64,000 nucleotides of DNA. It comes from Myxococcales bacterium (GTDB lineage: Bacteria; Myxococcota_A; Polyangia; Haliangiales; Haliangiaceae). Shown piece by piece: positions 1-7,612 of the stretch (positions within the stretch are counted from its first letter, which is position 1; every line of letters starts with the position of its first letter). Made by a program: the position numbers and the translations under genes. The notes below the pieces were generated by a model. It worked only from the letters and a program-made list of their open reading frames with translations. It ran no database searches and had not been told where the DNA came from. The stretch lies in NCBI GenBank assembly GCA_947483555.1, contig CANKMW010000042.1:1-64000 (forward strand), in the 5' to 3' direction.

Positions 1-771
1 CACCCGGTCGTCCTCGAAGAGCGAGGACGCACTCGTGCTCGTCTCGACGCCGCACGAGCAAGGCGAAGAACCGTCACCGCTCCACCGGGTGGGTCCCTGG
101 TCACCGGTGATCCCGGTGGAACTGGTACCCGCGATCGTCGGTGGCGACAATCCGCCCAAGATCTTGCCCAGCGTCGTCGGAAGCGGCTTCGTTTCGCCCG
201 CCATCGTCGCGGACAAGGTCCACACCATCTGCGCGAGCGGCTTGTAGTAGGCCTCCATCGTCGTCAGGGTGGCCTTCGCCAGCGAACGCATTCGGAGTTC
301 GACTTTCGGCGACTCCAAGCCGTCGAGGTGCTCGGGGCCGACAGCCTTCCGGATGTCCGGAAGGAATGGGACCGCGGCGGTGAGCTTCCAGTCTTTGGTC
401 ACGACCTGCGCGCCCAAGTGGAAGCCTGTGTAGACGAGCCCCCGCGGCGTCCGTAGGTAGGCCCCAGCCTTCGCGAGGCGCTCGTCGTCCTTTTGCTTCG
501 CCCACTCGGCGAAACGTCGCAGCGGTGCCACTGGCGCGCCACCGCGCTCGTCCACGACGTGCACCGACTCGTCGCGCAACCGCTTGTGAAGCGCGAGATA
601 GGCCCGCTCGAAGGTCTTCGGCTCGTCGACGCCGGCGCGCCTGTCGCTCAAGAGCGTGTCCATCTCCGAGACCAGATCGTTCATTCCGATCGCCATGTAG
701 AACTCGCGCTGCATCGACCAGGCATCGCGCAGGTGTTCGTTGTGCCACTGGCCGGGCTTCTCAGGTTCCAC
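1..771 (-). CDS. Unknown protein, 3' end beyond the window
   Basis: A frame open from a GTG at 771 to the left edge, at least 257 residues, so the C-terminus is not seen. It starts 8 bases before the stop of the gene upstream (761), as expected for two coupled genes. The N-terminal half is charged and helical (motifs such as MQREFYMAIG, WAKQKDDERL). A middle part has WKLTAAVPFLPDIRKAVG. The visible end is rich in Gly, Ser and Thr. I do not recognise the family. It lies outside the integrase-side element, on the other side of the tRNA remnant, so it belongs either to the host or to a second integrated element. The start is inferred from the overlap only. Confidence 0.6.
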   Translation of the reverse strand, partial: MEPEKPGQWHNEHLRDAWSMQREFYMAIGMNDLVSEMDTLLSDRRAGVDEPKTFERAYLALHKRLRDESVHVVDERGGAPVAPLRRFAEWAKQKDDERLAKAGAYLRTPRGLVYTGFHLGAQVVTKDWKLTAAVPFLPDIRKAVGPEHLDGLESPKVELRMRSLAKATLTTMEAYYKPLAQMVWTLSATMAGETKPLPTTLGKILGGLSPPTIAGTSSTGITGDQGPTRWSGDGSSPCSCGVETSTSASSLFEDDRV

Positions 772-1144
772 GTCGCGCTCCCGCCGCTTCCAACTTGTCG
801 GCCAACGCGCGACGGACGCTGATCTCGCGATCGACGCCGCGTGCGATCGCGTTGCCCGTGCTGATAGTCCACTGGTCCAGGCGACGCACCTTAGGAGTGC
901 GCGGCGGCGGCGACCACGGATAGATCGTGATGTCGCGGGCGGACTCCATGCCGAGGAGCTGCACGACGTCCGCGACAGTCGCCTGACCGATGAGCTGCAG
1001 GAACCCGAACGGTTCGCCGTCCCGCTGATCTGGTGTCGCGTACACGAGCACCGTCTGGACGACCGAGTTCCGCATCATGTGCCGCCACGCCATGTCGGAG
1101 AGGACCGCGCGTTGAGGCAGACCCCACTCGAACGACTCCATCAT
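761..1144 (-). CDS. Unknown protein, possibly 5'-truncated by integration
   Basis: 127 residues from the ATG at 1144. The same frame stays open upstream through the tRNA fragment at 1178-1215, where it translates the tRNA itself (the familiar artefact GIEPQTSR), so the original N-terminus may have been replaced when DNA recombined at the tRNA. Visible text includes VVQTVLVYATPDQR and FGFLQLIGQATVADVV. No family recognised. It is coupled to the downstream gene by overlap. Whether it is intact or a truncated remnant cannot be decided from this window. Confidence 0.5.
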   Translation of the reverse strand: MMESFEWGLPQRAVLSDMAWRHMMRNSVVQTVLVYATPDQRDGEPFGFLQLIGQATVADVVQLLGMESARDITIYPWSPPPRTPKVRRLDQWTISTGNAIARGVDREISVRRALADKLEAAGARRGT

Positions 1145-1177
1145 CGCGGGGTCCACCTCGATGCCGTAGAGCCGCAC

Positions 1178-1215
1178 TCTAGAGGTCTGGGGTTCGATCC
1201 CCCACAGCTCCACCA
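1178..1215 (+). repeat. tRNA 3'-half remnant, probable attachment-site core
   Basis: The segment reads as the 3' part of a tRNA: anticodon-stem 3' strand TCTAG (1178-1182), variable loop AGGTC, T arm TGGGG-TTCGATC-CCCCA (1188-1204), acceptor 3' strand CAGCTCC (1205-1211), discriminator A and encoded CCA (1213-1215). A matching 5' half, which should begin GGAGCTG, is absent to the left, so this is not a functional tRNA gene. A tyrosine integrase gene ends about 115 bases to the right, the classic layout for integration into a tRNA 3' end. I found no second copy of this core in the window. Confidence 0.8.
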
Positions 1216-1217
1216 AA

Positions 1218-1259
1218 AAACCTAAGGGTCTCGCGTAACTGCGGGACCCTTGGTGGTTT
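1218..1259. terminator. Long hairpin beside the attachment core
   Basis: AAACC (1218-1222) pairs with GGTTT (1255-1259), and inside it AAGGGTC pairs with GACCCTT and CGC with GCG around a 6-base loop. It lies just after the tRNA CCA and could end transcription from either side. It could equally be a structural part of the recombination site. Confidence 0.5.
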
Positions 1260-1273
1260 CGGGTTCCGGAGAT

Positions 1274-1297
1274 CCGGGTTTCCGGGCGGAAACCCGG
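1274..1297. terminator. Perfect 10-bp hairpin after the integrase gene
   Basis: CCGGGTTTCC (1274-1283) and GGAAACCCGG (1288-1297) form a perfect 10-bp stem with a 4-base loop, 35 bases beyond the integrase stop codon. It is the likely terminator of the element's long minus-strand transcription unit. There is no obvious T-run, so factor-independent activity is uncertain. Confidence 0.5.
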
Positions 1298-1331
1298 GCA
1301 ATAACCCCCCGCAACGTACTCCGGCGCACGC

Positions 1332-2465
1332 TCACGGGACCGCTCCTTCCATCGAGCGATTGGGGTCCAGCACCCCGATCACCCGTGCCTGCTTCGCCCG
1401 CCCAACCGCGTCCGGCTGGGCGTAGCTCTGGGCCGTGGTCGCGAACGACTCGTGCCCCAGTGCATCAGCCACCGCACGCGCCGTGACCCCCGCCTCGACC
1501 GCGAGGGTCGAGTGGAGACCGCGCTGGCCATGTGCCGTAACGACCGGCACGTCGACCTCCGTGCAGATGCGCTGCACCCAGTGCCTCGGCCACGCGCGAT
1601 CGCACGGCTTCCCGAAGCGCCCGGAGAACAGGAGGTCCGTCGACTTCTTGCCCTTGATCTGCGCCAGCAAGTAGGGCCGGAGCATCTCGGGGACCCTCAG
1701 CGTTCGGCGCCCCTTCGCCGTCTTGGAGTCCGGGATCCACAGGATCCGCCCGTCGTCGTCCACGTCGCGGACCACCCGGCCCACGATCTCCGTGCAGCGC
1801 ATGCCCATCAGCAGCGTCATCATCGCGGCGATGGCGCCGGCCTCCCGACGGTTGGCCAGCTCCATCGCGCGCGCGATCCACTTTCGAGCTTCATCAATCC
1901 GCAGCTGCTCCTTTCCATGGTGCCGCCGGCCGACGCCTTCGACGCCGTCCAGCGGGTTGGCCTGGATCCACTGCTTCTTGATGCACCAGTTCAGGAACGT
2001 GCGCGTCTCGGAGAGCGTGTTGCGGTGATAGTCGACCGAGACGACCGGCGTGTTCTTCGTCGCCGGTGTCCCGTCCAGCCTGATCTGCGATTTCCTGCGC
2101 GACCTGCGAAGCGCGTCGTAGTACCCGGCGCACATGGTTCGCTCGAGCTCGGCCACGCCGAGCTCGAGGTCGGGGAAGAAGCGCCATAGCTTGCGCTTCG
2201 TCTGGTCGACGCTGCGCGGCTTGTTGCCCTTCTCCTCGAGCATGTACAGCATGTAGTCCTTCATCGCTTCCCTGATCGTCTTCTCGTTCTTCTTGCGCGC
2301 GACGTAGGTGCCGTTGATCGTGTCGATCTCGCGCTGTGCTTCTTCCTCGGTCTGGAAGAACTGCGACACGCGCTTGCCTTCCTTGTCGACGCGGACAACT
2401 CGGTACCCATCAGCTTCCTTGTAGGGCCCCCTGACATGGGGCTCCGTCTTTCGTGGTCGTGCCAT
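1332..2465 (-). CDS. Tyrosine recombinase (integrase)
   Basis: 377 residues, normal for a phage or island integrase. It catalyses site-specific recombination at the attachment site. The N-terminus is an AP2-like arm-binding segment (YRVVRVDKEGKR), followed by a core-binding SAM-like helical region (about 60-160) and the catalytic domain (about 170-360). The catalytic set is visible: Arg in GMRCTE, a lysine in the SKTAKGRRT beta-hairpin, H-x-x-R as AHGQR, second His in LGHES, and the nucleophile Tyr in QSYAQ. It is the last gene of the minus-strand run and points at the tRNA remnant. All catalytic residues are present, so the element may still be mobile. Confidence 0.95.
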   Translation of the reverse strand: MARPRKTEPHVRGPYKEADGYRVVRVDKEGKRVSQFFQTEEEAQREIDTINGTYVARKKNEKTIREAMKDYMLYMLEEKGNKPRSVDQTKRKLWRFFPDLELGVAELERTMCAGYYDALRRSRRKSQIRLDGTPATKNTPVVSVDYHRNTLSETRTFLNWCIKKQWIQANPLDGVEGVGRRHHGKEQLRIDEARKWIARAMELANRREAGAIAAMMTLLMGMRCTEIVGRVVRDVDDDGRILWIPDSKTAKGRRTLRVPEMLRPYLLAQIKGKKSTDLLFSGRFGKPCDRAWPRHWVQRICTEVDVPVVTAHGQRGLHSTLAVEAGVTARAVADALGHESFATTAQSYAQPDAVGRAKQARVIGVLDPNRSMEGAVP

Positions 2466-2632
2466 TGTTCACGCTCCTTCCCGCGGCACGACGCAACCTG
2501 AGCGCGTCGATGATGGCCACGGTTGGCGAGTCGCGCAAGCTGCGCGCTGACGAGTTGGTCGAGCAGCGACGCGATCTCTCGTCGGTGTCGCGTGCGCTCG
2601 ATGGAATAGGGAGCCGCGCTCGTGGCAGCGGA

Positions 2633-3838
2633 TCAGAACGGGACGTGTTCGTCGGCCTGGCCGATCAGGTTGTCGCGCGGCCGCAGGCGGCGGATGAGGC
2701 GCGCCTCCATCTCGAGCGCGTGGTGCGGCGGTGTGATCACGACCGCGGCCTCGGCGGCGTCGCGGTCGTAGGTCAGGCCGGGGTCGTGGCCCTCGGCGAA
2801 CTGGCCGCGCCAGAAGCCCTTCCAGCGACGCCACGCCTGGAAGTGGCGGGTCAGGGTCTCGTGCAACCGGTCGGTGTGCGATTCGCCGACGTAGACGATC
2901 GGCGCCGAGCCGTCACGCTGGCGCTCGCGGATCACGTACACGCCCGACTTGCCGCGCAGGGCCTGGACCCAGTCGGGGTAGGACTCGTCACGGTTGCCGA
3001 CCTGGCGGAATGCGAGGCGGCCGTTTCGCAGCGTGCCGCCGCTCGCGACCGCCTCCTCGAGAAGGCGGATCAGCGCGGGGAGCTGCTTCCGCCAGAGCTG
3101 CTCGTTGCCCGGGTACGGCTCGGAGTCGTCGTCCGACCGTAGCGAGCGCTGGACGGCCTGGACGACGAGCCGCCAGTGGTTCCACATCGCCGCCGCCGTC
3201 GATGGTTCAAACGTCGAGAGGTCGTTGCCGAGGGCGAGCGAGATGAAGTTGGTGAGGTAGCGGACGTCCGCGTGGTTGGTCGCCGGATACGCCGCGGAAT
3301 ACGGCGAAGATCCGGCGTCGACCGGAACGAGCCGTCGTCGAAACGAGAAGCGCTCCTTGAGCCGCCAGATCGCATCGCCTGGGCTCGGCAAGAGCGTCGG
3401 CCCGCGCCCGCTCGGGGCGGTCGCGTTGCGCGGCCAGTCGAGCCCCTGGACGTCGAGCTCGAGACGCCGGAGCAGGTCGCGCCCGCGCGCCTTCAGCGCC
3501 TCGACGCGATCGGGCGGGAGGCCGCGGTACGCCGCACCGTCGGCCTGGGCGCGAGCCATGCGCAGCAGGCCGTGGCGGAGGACGCCGCCATCATCCGCGG
3601 CGTCGACGACGAACTGCCGCGTGACGTACAGGCGGTCGTCGATGCGGAATCCGTCGCTCCAGATGACCGAGAACGTGAGGGCCTGGTACGGGCGGCCTTC
3701 TGGCGGCGGGTTCTCGGCGACCGCGTCGGCGAGCATGGCGTCGGCGTCCGCGATCGATCGGTACAGGCCGGGTCTCGCGGCGTCGTTGTCGGCGGTGGTG
3801 ATGTGGACGCGCGCAACGCGCGGCACGGCGGCGCTCAC
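2633..3838 (-). CDS. Three-part protein ending in a GIY-YIG nuclease domain
   Basis: 401 residues from the GTG at 3838, chosen because it overlaps the upstream stop as GTGA like the other genes here; an ATG at 3850 is possible. Residues 1-125 are a module shared with the next gene upstream (VPRVARVHI, VIWSDGF, GGVLRHGLL), resembling the LPD-type modules of phage and plasmid polyvalent proteins. Residues about 145-265 hold a copy of the element's recurring module (YPATNHADV, MWNHW, YPGNEQLW). The C-terminus is a GIY-YIG domain: GVYVI, VYVGES, a following Arg, and a Glu in ALEMEARL. The family cuts DNA as a monomer, often in homing or mobility. The target is unknown. Confidence 0.8.
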   Translation of the reverse strand: MSAAVPRVARVHITTADNDAARPGLYRSIADADAMLADAVAENPPPEGRPYQALTFSVIWSDGFRIDDRLYVTRQFVVDAADDGGVLRHGLLRMARAQADGAAYRGLPPDRVEALKARGRDLLRRLELDVQGLDWPRNATAPSGRGPTLLPSPGDAIWRLKERFSFRRRLVPVDAGSSPYSAAYPATNHADVRYLTNFISLALGNDLSTFEPSTAAAMWNHWRLVVQAVQRSLRSDDDSEPYPGNEQLWRKQLPALIRLLEEAVASGGTLRNGRLAFRQVGNRDESYPDWVQALRGKSGVYVIRERQRDGSAPIVYVGESHTDRLHETLTRHFQAWRRWKGFWRGQFAEGHDPGLTYDRDAAEAAVVITPPHHALEMEARLIRRLRPRDNLIGQADEHVPF

Positions 3839-4896
3839 ACGCTCTTCCAATGGCCGTCGTCGAGGCGAGCGACGCTCTGCACCTCGGGCCAGAAGCCGAG
3901 GCTGAACGCCGCGGTCTGCAGGGCGGTCAGGTAGTCGGGCGCCAGGTGGTGGGTGACGTACTCACCGCCGCGCGGGCCGCGGTAAGTAATCCGGAACTGC
4001 GCTCGCTCGTCGGCGGTCGTCGATGCGGTGACGTTCCGCGGGGCGTGGCCGTGGAGCGCGACCGAGACCTTGTGCGCGATGTGCGGCGCCTGGTCGCTCC
4101 AGAAGACCTGGTTGTCCGGGTACGTGGCACCGGGATCGGCGCCGAGCCGCCGCTTGATGGACTCGACGGTCCTGGCCCACCTGTCCCAGATCGCGCCATG
4201 TGGTCGGCCGGTGGTCGCGCGCAACCGGGACATGTCGCCGGCGAGCGCCATCGTGATCCAGTTGGTGGCGAAGCGGAGGTCGCGGTTGGTCGTGCGCGGC
4301 ACCGTTCGGCCGTGACCCATCCAGACCGCGACCGACGGTCGGCGCGCGGCGAAGCGGGACTCGAGCGCGGTGACGGCGGAAAAGGGATCGGGCAGCAGCG
4401 TCACCTCGGCGAGCGAGGCCCCCTGCCCGATCGGAACCAGGGTGTCGTCAGGCACGCTCGTGAGGTTGCGGGGCGCCCCGACGGGCGGCTCGGCGTCGAG
4501 CCGACGCTGGAGATCCTCGCCCCACGCGGCGTGCTCCGTGCGCTCATCGGGTGTCCACCAGGTCGCCGCCGCGCTCTTGTCGCGGAGCCAGCGGCTGACG
4601 TGACCGAGGTGCTGCCGGAGGATGCCGCCCGAGGCGCCGGCGGTCTCGACGTCCACCTCGCGCACGTCGGCGCGGCCCTCGTGACGCTTGCCGTCGCTCC
4701 AGACGATCAGGAACGCGGTCTTGTCGTAGGCGCCGCCGGCCGGGGGCGGATCTTCGGCGAAGGCACGGGCGAGAGCGGCGTCGGCCTCGGCCAGCGAGCG
4801 AAACGTGCGCTTGGGGACGGTGGAGTTCTCCGACCACAAGATCTCGACGCGCGCGATGCGCGGGACCGTTGCAGGCGGCGTGAGCCTGGCCCGCAT
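3835..4896 (-). CDS. Unknown two-module protein with LPD-like N-terminus
   Basis: 353 residues. Residues 1-130 match the N-terminal module of the GIY-YIG gene (VPRIARVEI, FLIVWSDGK, GGILRQHLG). Residues about 165-290 are another copy of the recurring module (TTNRDLRFATNW, IWDRW, YPDNQVFW). The C-terminal 60 residues form a small domain (RITYRGPRGGEYVTHH, LGFWPEVQSV) instead of the nuclease. The ATG overlaps the upstream stop as ATGA. It looks like a non-nuclease paralogue of its neighbour, made by duplication and exchange of the C-terminal domain. Function unknown; no membrane segment is seen. Confidence 0.75.
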   Translation of the reverse strand: MRARLTPPATVPRIARVEILWSENSTVPKRTFRSLAEADAALARAFAEDPPPAGGAYDKTAFLIVWSDGKRHEGRADVREVDVETAGASGGILRQHLGHVSRWLRDKSAAATWWTPDERTEHAAWGEDLQRRLDAEPPVGAPRNLTSVPDDTLVPIGQGASLAEVTLLPDPFSAVTALESRFAARRPSVAVWMGHGRTVPRTTNRDLRFATNWITMALAGDMSRLRATTGRPHGAIWDRWARTVESIKRRLGADPGATYPDNQVFWSDQAPHIAHKVSVALHGHAPRNVTASTTADERAQFRITYRGPRGGEYVTHHLAPDYLTALQTAAFSLGFWPEVQSVARLDDGHWKSV

Positions 4897-5432
4897 CAGA
4901 CCGCCTCCGGATGGAGCCGCTCGTACGTGAAGAAGTCCGCCTTCCAGGGGCAGTATCGCTGGGAGACCTGGCCAGGCGTCGCGATCGACGCCACCAGATC
5001 TTCGCGAACGACCCAGGTGCGCGTCAGCAGCTCGTCAGAGGCACGCGGAGCGTGTCGCTCTCGATCGGCGACACGCAGTCGCTCGCGGATCGCCGCGACC
5101 GACTGCCGCCACTTCTCCCAGATCACCGCTGCGTCGTAGCGGTCGAGGCCGGGGAGGTCGTTGCGAAGCGCGAGGGTCACGAAGTTGGCGATGACCGTGA
5201 TGTCGCGTGGCCGGAGCGCGGGCTCGAAGTCCTGCGGGCGTGTGTCCGGCGCCGGGCCGTTGATCGCGAAGAACTCCTTGAGGACCGACGTGTGAACGCG
5301 GTGCGGATGCGGCAGCAGCGTCGCCGCGTCCGCGCCGGGCAAGCGGACCGCGGTCCTGGGACCGACGGTCTTCAGCTCGCCGATCCCTCGACCCTGGTAA
5401 CGACGCGCCGAGGCGTCCGTCGAGCCACTCAC
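4896..5432 (-). CDS. Unknown protein with recurring module
   Basis: 178 residues from a GTG at 5432 that overlaps the upstream stop by GTGA. After about 40 variable residues it carries a diverged copy of the recurring module (RPRDITVIANFVTLALRNDL, then IWEKW, then a stretch where Tyr-Pro-x-Asn-Glu is lost). The C-terminus is short and aromatic (RYCPWKADFFTYERL). It is coupled at both ends to its neighbours, so it is probably made together with them. No enzyme motif is visible. Confidence 0.7.
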   Translation of the reverse strand: MSGSTDASARRYQGRGIGELKTVGPRTAVRLPGADAATLLPHPHRVHTSVLKEFFAINGPAPDTRPQDFEPALRPRDITVIANFVTLALRNDLPGLDRYDAAVIWEKWRQSVAAIRERLRVADRERHAPRASDELLTRTWVVREDLVASIATPGQVSQRYCPWKADFFTYERLHPEAV

Positions 5433-5830
5433 GACAGCCTCGGGACGGGCACGAGCGACAGACGGAACGGTTGGCCCGCCGGAACTGGCTGGGCGCCGTC
5501 GCCGACGGCGCCGCGAAGCTTGGCGATGGCGAGGTCGAGGATCTGATCCGCGGTCATGCCGGCGAACGGGTTGGGTCCGAGCGCGAGGCTGAGGGGTGTC
5601 GGCGCCGGAACCGGCGGCGGCTCGGCGACCAGCGCGATCGGCGCGTCGGGCCCATCCGCGCACAGATCGATGGTCCCGGCCGTGTCGACCGCGGCGATCG
5701 GCTCGGCGGAGCCGTTCGCGCCGTCGAGCGTGTCGGCGAGTGCGCGACAGGCGGCGGCGCCCCGGCGGCGGTCGTCCGCCGAGGCGCCGTCCCCCATCGC
5801 GATGTGGATGGAGTCGAGCATCGAGTCCAT
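5429..5830 (-). CDS. Unknown small acidic, proline-rich protein
   Basis: 133 residues. The N-terminal half is rich in Asp and Ala, the middle is Pro-rich (EPPPVPAPTP), and the C-terminal 50 residues may fold (MTADQILDLAIAKLRG). No signal peptide or membrane segment. Coupled by overlap to the module-bearing gene downstream and 11 bases from the membrane-protein gene upstream. No family recognised. Operon position is the main evidence that it is real. Confidence 0.6.
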   Translation of the reverse strand: MDSMLDSIHIAMGDGASADDRRRGAAACRALADTLDGANGSAEPIAAVDTAGTIDLCADGPDAPIALVAEPPPVPAPTPLSLALGPNPFAGMTADQILDLAIAKLRGAVGDGAQPVPAGQPFRLSLVPVPRLS

Positions 5831-5841
5831 GGGGCCTCGGG

Positions 5842-6096
5842 CTACTTGCGCACCATCGCGACGATCGCGACGGCCAGGGCGACGCCGGCAAGCGTCAGGG
5901 CGATGACGATCGGCGGCTTGACGCGGCGCTTGAGCTTCTCGCCGACGTAGCGCTCGGCCGCGCCCGAGACGCGGTCGAACGTGCGGTTGGCGGCGTCACC
6001 GACGCGGCGGACATTGGCCCGTACGGTGTCGTAGGCGCTGCGGAGGATGCGCCGGAGCTCGGCGCCGGTGGCGTGAACGGAGTTGGAAGCGAGCAT
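5842..6096 (-). CDS. Small tail-anchored membrane protein
   Basis: 84 residues from ATG 6096, preceded by a clear AAGGAG six bases upstream. Residues 10-58 form a charged amphipathic helix (LRRILRSAYDTVRANVRRVG). Residues about 60-82 are one hydrophobic segment ending VAMVRK, so it is probably anchored in the inner membrane by its C-terminus. It follows the transglycosylase gene. Such small helical membrane proteins are common in phage lysis or virion-membrane gene sets, but I recognise no family. Confidence 0.7.
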   Translation of the reverse strand: MLASNSVHATGAELRRILRSAYDTVRANVRRVGDAANRTFDRVSGAAERYVGEKLKRRVKPPIVIALTLAGVALAVAIVAMVRK

Positions 6097-6125
6097 GGTG
6101 CTCCTTGCGGGATCGGGGTGGGAGT

Positions 6126-6905
6126 TCAGGCGACGGCGGGCGCAGTCGCGACGCGCTCGCGCCCGTCGCGGCTGCGCTCGTGGAAGAACGTCGCGGCGAC
6201 GCCCTTCGAGTAAGCGAGCTTGCGGGGATTGGAGAGGTGCTCGGCGACGCCGGCGATGCCGGGGGCGGCACGGAAGACGGCATCGATCGTGACGTCGGCC
6301 GCCGGGACCTTGCGGTCCTTGAGTGCGCGGACCACGCGGCCGACGCCGGCGCGCTCGCTGAACCCGGCGTTCCAACCGAAACTAGCAAGTTCAACGAAGC
6401 GCGGGTTCTGCCAGTTCTCGCGCAGGTTCTTGATGTCGCCGTGGTTCCGCTCGTAGCTGGCGATGATCGTGCGGAGCGTGTCGGCGGCGACGCGGATGTT
6501 GTTGGCCGGCTCGCGCATCTGGCTCGGCGCGACGGTGGCCTCGGGGTGGCGGCGGTTGAAGTCGGCGAGCGCGACCGGGACGACGTTGATCAGGCCGAGC
6601 GCGTCGTTCGGGTTCATCCCGCTCTCGGCGTGGGCCAGGGCGCGGAGGTAGGGGACGGGGATCCGCTGACCGTGCTGGCGGAAGAGGTCGTCGAAGCGGC
6701 GGGTGATCGCCGACGCCTTCGCGGGCGGAGCGTCGACTTCGACGTCGGCGGTTGGAGTCAGTGGCGACGGCGGCGAGTAGGCGTGGCGGGCGTGGCGGGC
6801 GTCGCCGTCGACGCGCGAGCCCTCGTCACGCCGCTCGCGGCGCCAGTACCAGTAGGCGCCGCCGGCGATCCCGCCGATCAGCAACCAGTCGAGTGTCCGG
6901 CTCAC
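6126..6905 (-). CDS. Membrane-anchored lytic transglycosylase-like protein
   Basis: 259 residues from a GTG at 6905 overlapping the upstream stop (GTGA). Residues 4-19 form one membrane segment (LLIGGIAGGAYWYW), followed by a flexible Pro-rich linker. The enzyme domain covers about 70-240: a predicted catalytic Glu in LRALAHAESGMNP, then GLINVV, then AANNIRVAADTL, then FGWNAGF, the order seen in SLT/goose-lysozyme-like transglycosylases that cleave the glycan strands of peptidoglycan. It is made with an M23 peptidase gene just upstream, so the two would cut both glycan and peptide bonds. Confidence 0.85.
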   Translation of the reverse strand: MSRTLDWLLIGGIAGGAYWYWRRERRDEGSRVDGDARHARHAYSPPSPLTPTADVEVDAPPAKASAITRRFDDLFRQHGQRIPVPYLRALAHAESGMNPNDALGLINVVPVALADFNRRHPEATVAPSQMREPANNIRVAADTLRTIIASYERNHGDIKNLRENWQNPRFVELASFGWNAGFSERAGVGRVVRALKDRKVPAADVTIDAVFRAAPGIAGVAEHLSNPRKLAYSKGVAATFFHERSRDGRERVATAPAVA

Positions 6906-7612
6906 GACGCGGCTCCCGGGCCATCGAGCACGGCGAACCGGGTGAGCAGCGGGGCAGGGTCGATCGCGGCCGCGCCGTTGCCGCCGAACCAGATCTCGAA
7001 GTGCAGGTGACCGATGCCGTGTTTGTCCTTGGCGTCGGCGCCGACCACTCCGAGCGGCTGGCCGGCGCGAACGCGTTGCGTCGATGATCCACGTCGGCTT
7101 GGCGCGACGTGAAGCAGCAGCATGTGCGTGTAGTAGGTGGCCCACGGCGCACCGTGCGAGAGCACGATGGACTGACCGCGGGGCGTGTCGCCGGCCGACC
7201 AGACCTCGCCGTCCGCGGCGGCGAGCACGAGCGTGCCGGGCGGCATGAAGTGCCAGAGCGAGTGTGGCGCCGCCGGTGGGAACACGTCGGTGAGTTCGCG
7301 CAGGGATCGGCGCCGATACATGAGGTCGACGCCCCGGTGCGCGCCGCCCGTGCCGCGCGTCTCGGTCTCTCGGGGCGAGCCCCAGCCATCGGAGATCACC
7401 GGGGCCCGCCCCTGCCAGCGAGGCAGCGGCCACACCCACCGACCGGGCGGAAGGGACAGCGCGGTGGTGACGTCGTGCCCGCTGCGGTGGAGCTCGCGTC
7501 GCACGTCGCCTTGCCGCTGGTGACGGAGGTAGATGAGTCCTCCGACCGCCGCCGCGCCAGCGACGAGCGGCACCACGATCGAGGGCGCGGTCGTCTCGCG
7601 CACGGCGATCAC
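6902..7612 (-). CDS. Membrane-anchored M23 (LytM-type) peptidase
   Basis: 236 residues from a GTG at 7612 that overlaps the upstream stop (GTGA). One membrane segment lies near residues 10-28 (VVPLVAGAAAVGGLIYL). The M23 zinc site is complete: first His and Asp in HRGVDL, and the H-x-H in HLHFEIWF. The family cuts peptide cross-links of the cell wall. A loop between the motifs contains a Pro-rich region absent from minimal LytM domains. Coupled to the transglycosylase gene downstream and to a module-bearing membrane protein upstream. Known uses are cell-wall passage of phage DNA, secretion machines or lysis. Confidence 0.9.
   Translation of the reverse strand: MIAVRETTAPSIVVPLVAGAAAVGGLIYLRHQRQGDVRRELHRSGHDVTTALSLPPGRWVWPLPRWQGRAPVISDGWGSPRETETRGTGGAHRGVDLMYRRRSLRELTDVFPPAAPHSLWHFMPPGTLVLAAADGEVWSAGDTPRGQSIVLSHGAPWATYYTHMLLLHVAPSRRGSSTQRVRAGQPLGVVGADAKDKHGIGHLHFEIWFGGNGAAAIDPAPLLTRFAVLDGPGAAS

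Noticed and set aside
101..748. A 215-residue Arg-rich frame on the minus strand at the left edge
   Set aside because: It lies over the better frame from GTG 771 to the edge, and its composition (Arg, Ala, Gly only, no folded motifs) is that of a shadow in high-GC DNA.
1100..1215. An intact tRNA gene
   Set aside because: No GGAGCTG acceptor strand, D arm or proper anticodon loop lies upstream; only the 3' half is present.
1145..1216. N-terminal extension of the 761-1144 gene into the tRNA remnant
   Set aside because: The extension translates the tRNA itself (GIEPQTSR is a well-known artefact), so it cannot be an original protein start.
6126..7439. A 437-residue version of the transglycosylase
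   Set aside because: The extra N-terminal part is Arg/Ala shadow text over the M23 gene. The GTG at 6905 overlaps the M23 stop and gives a membrane-anchored enzyme.
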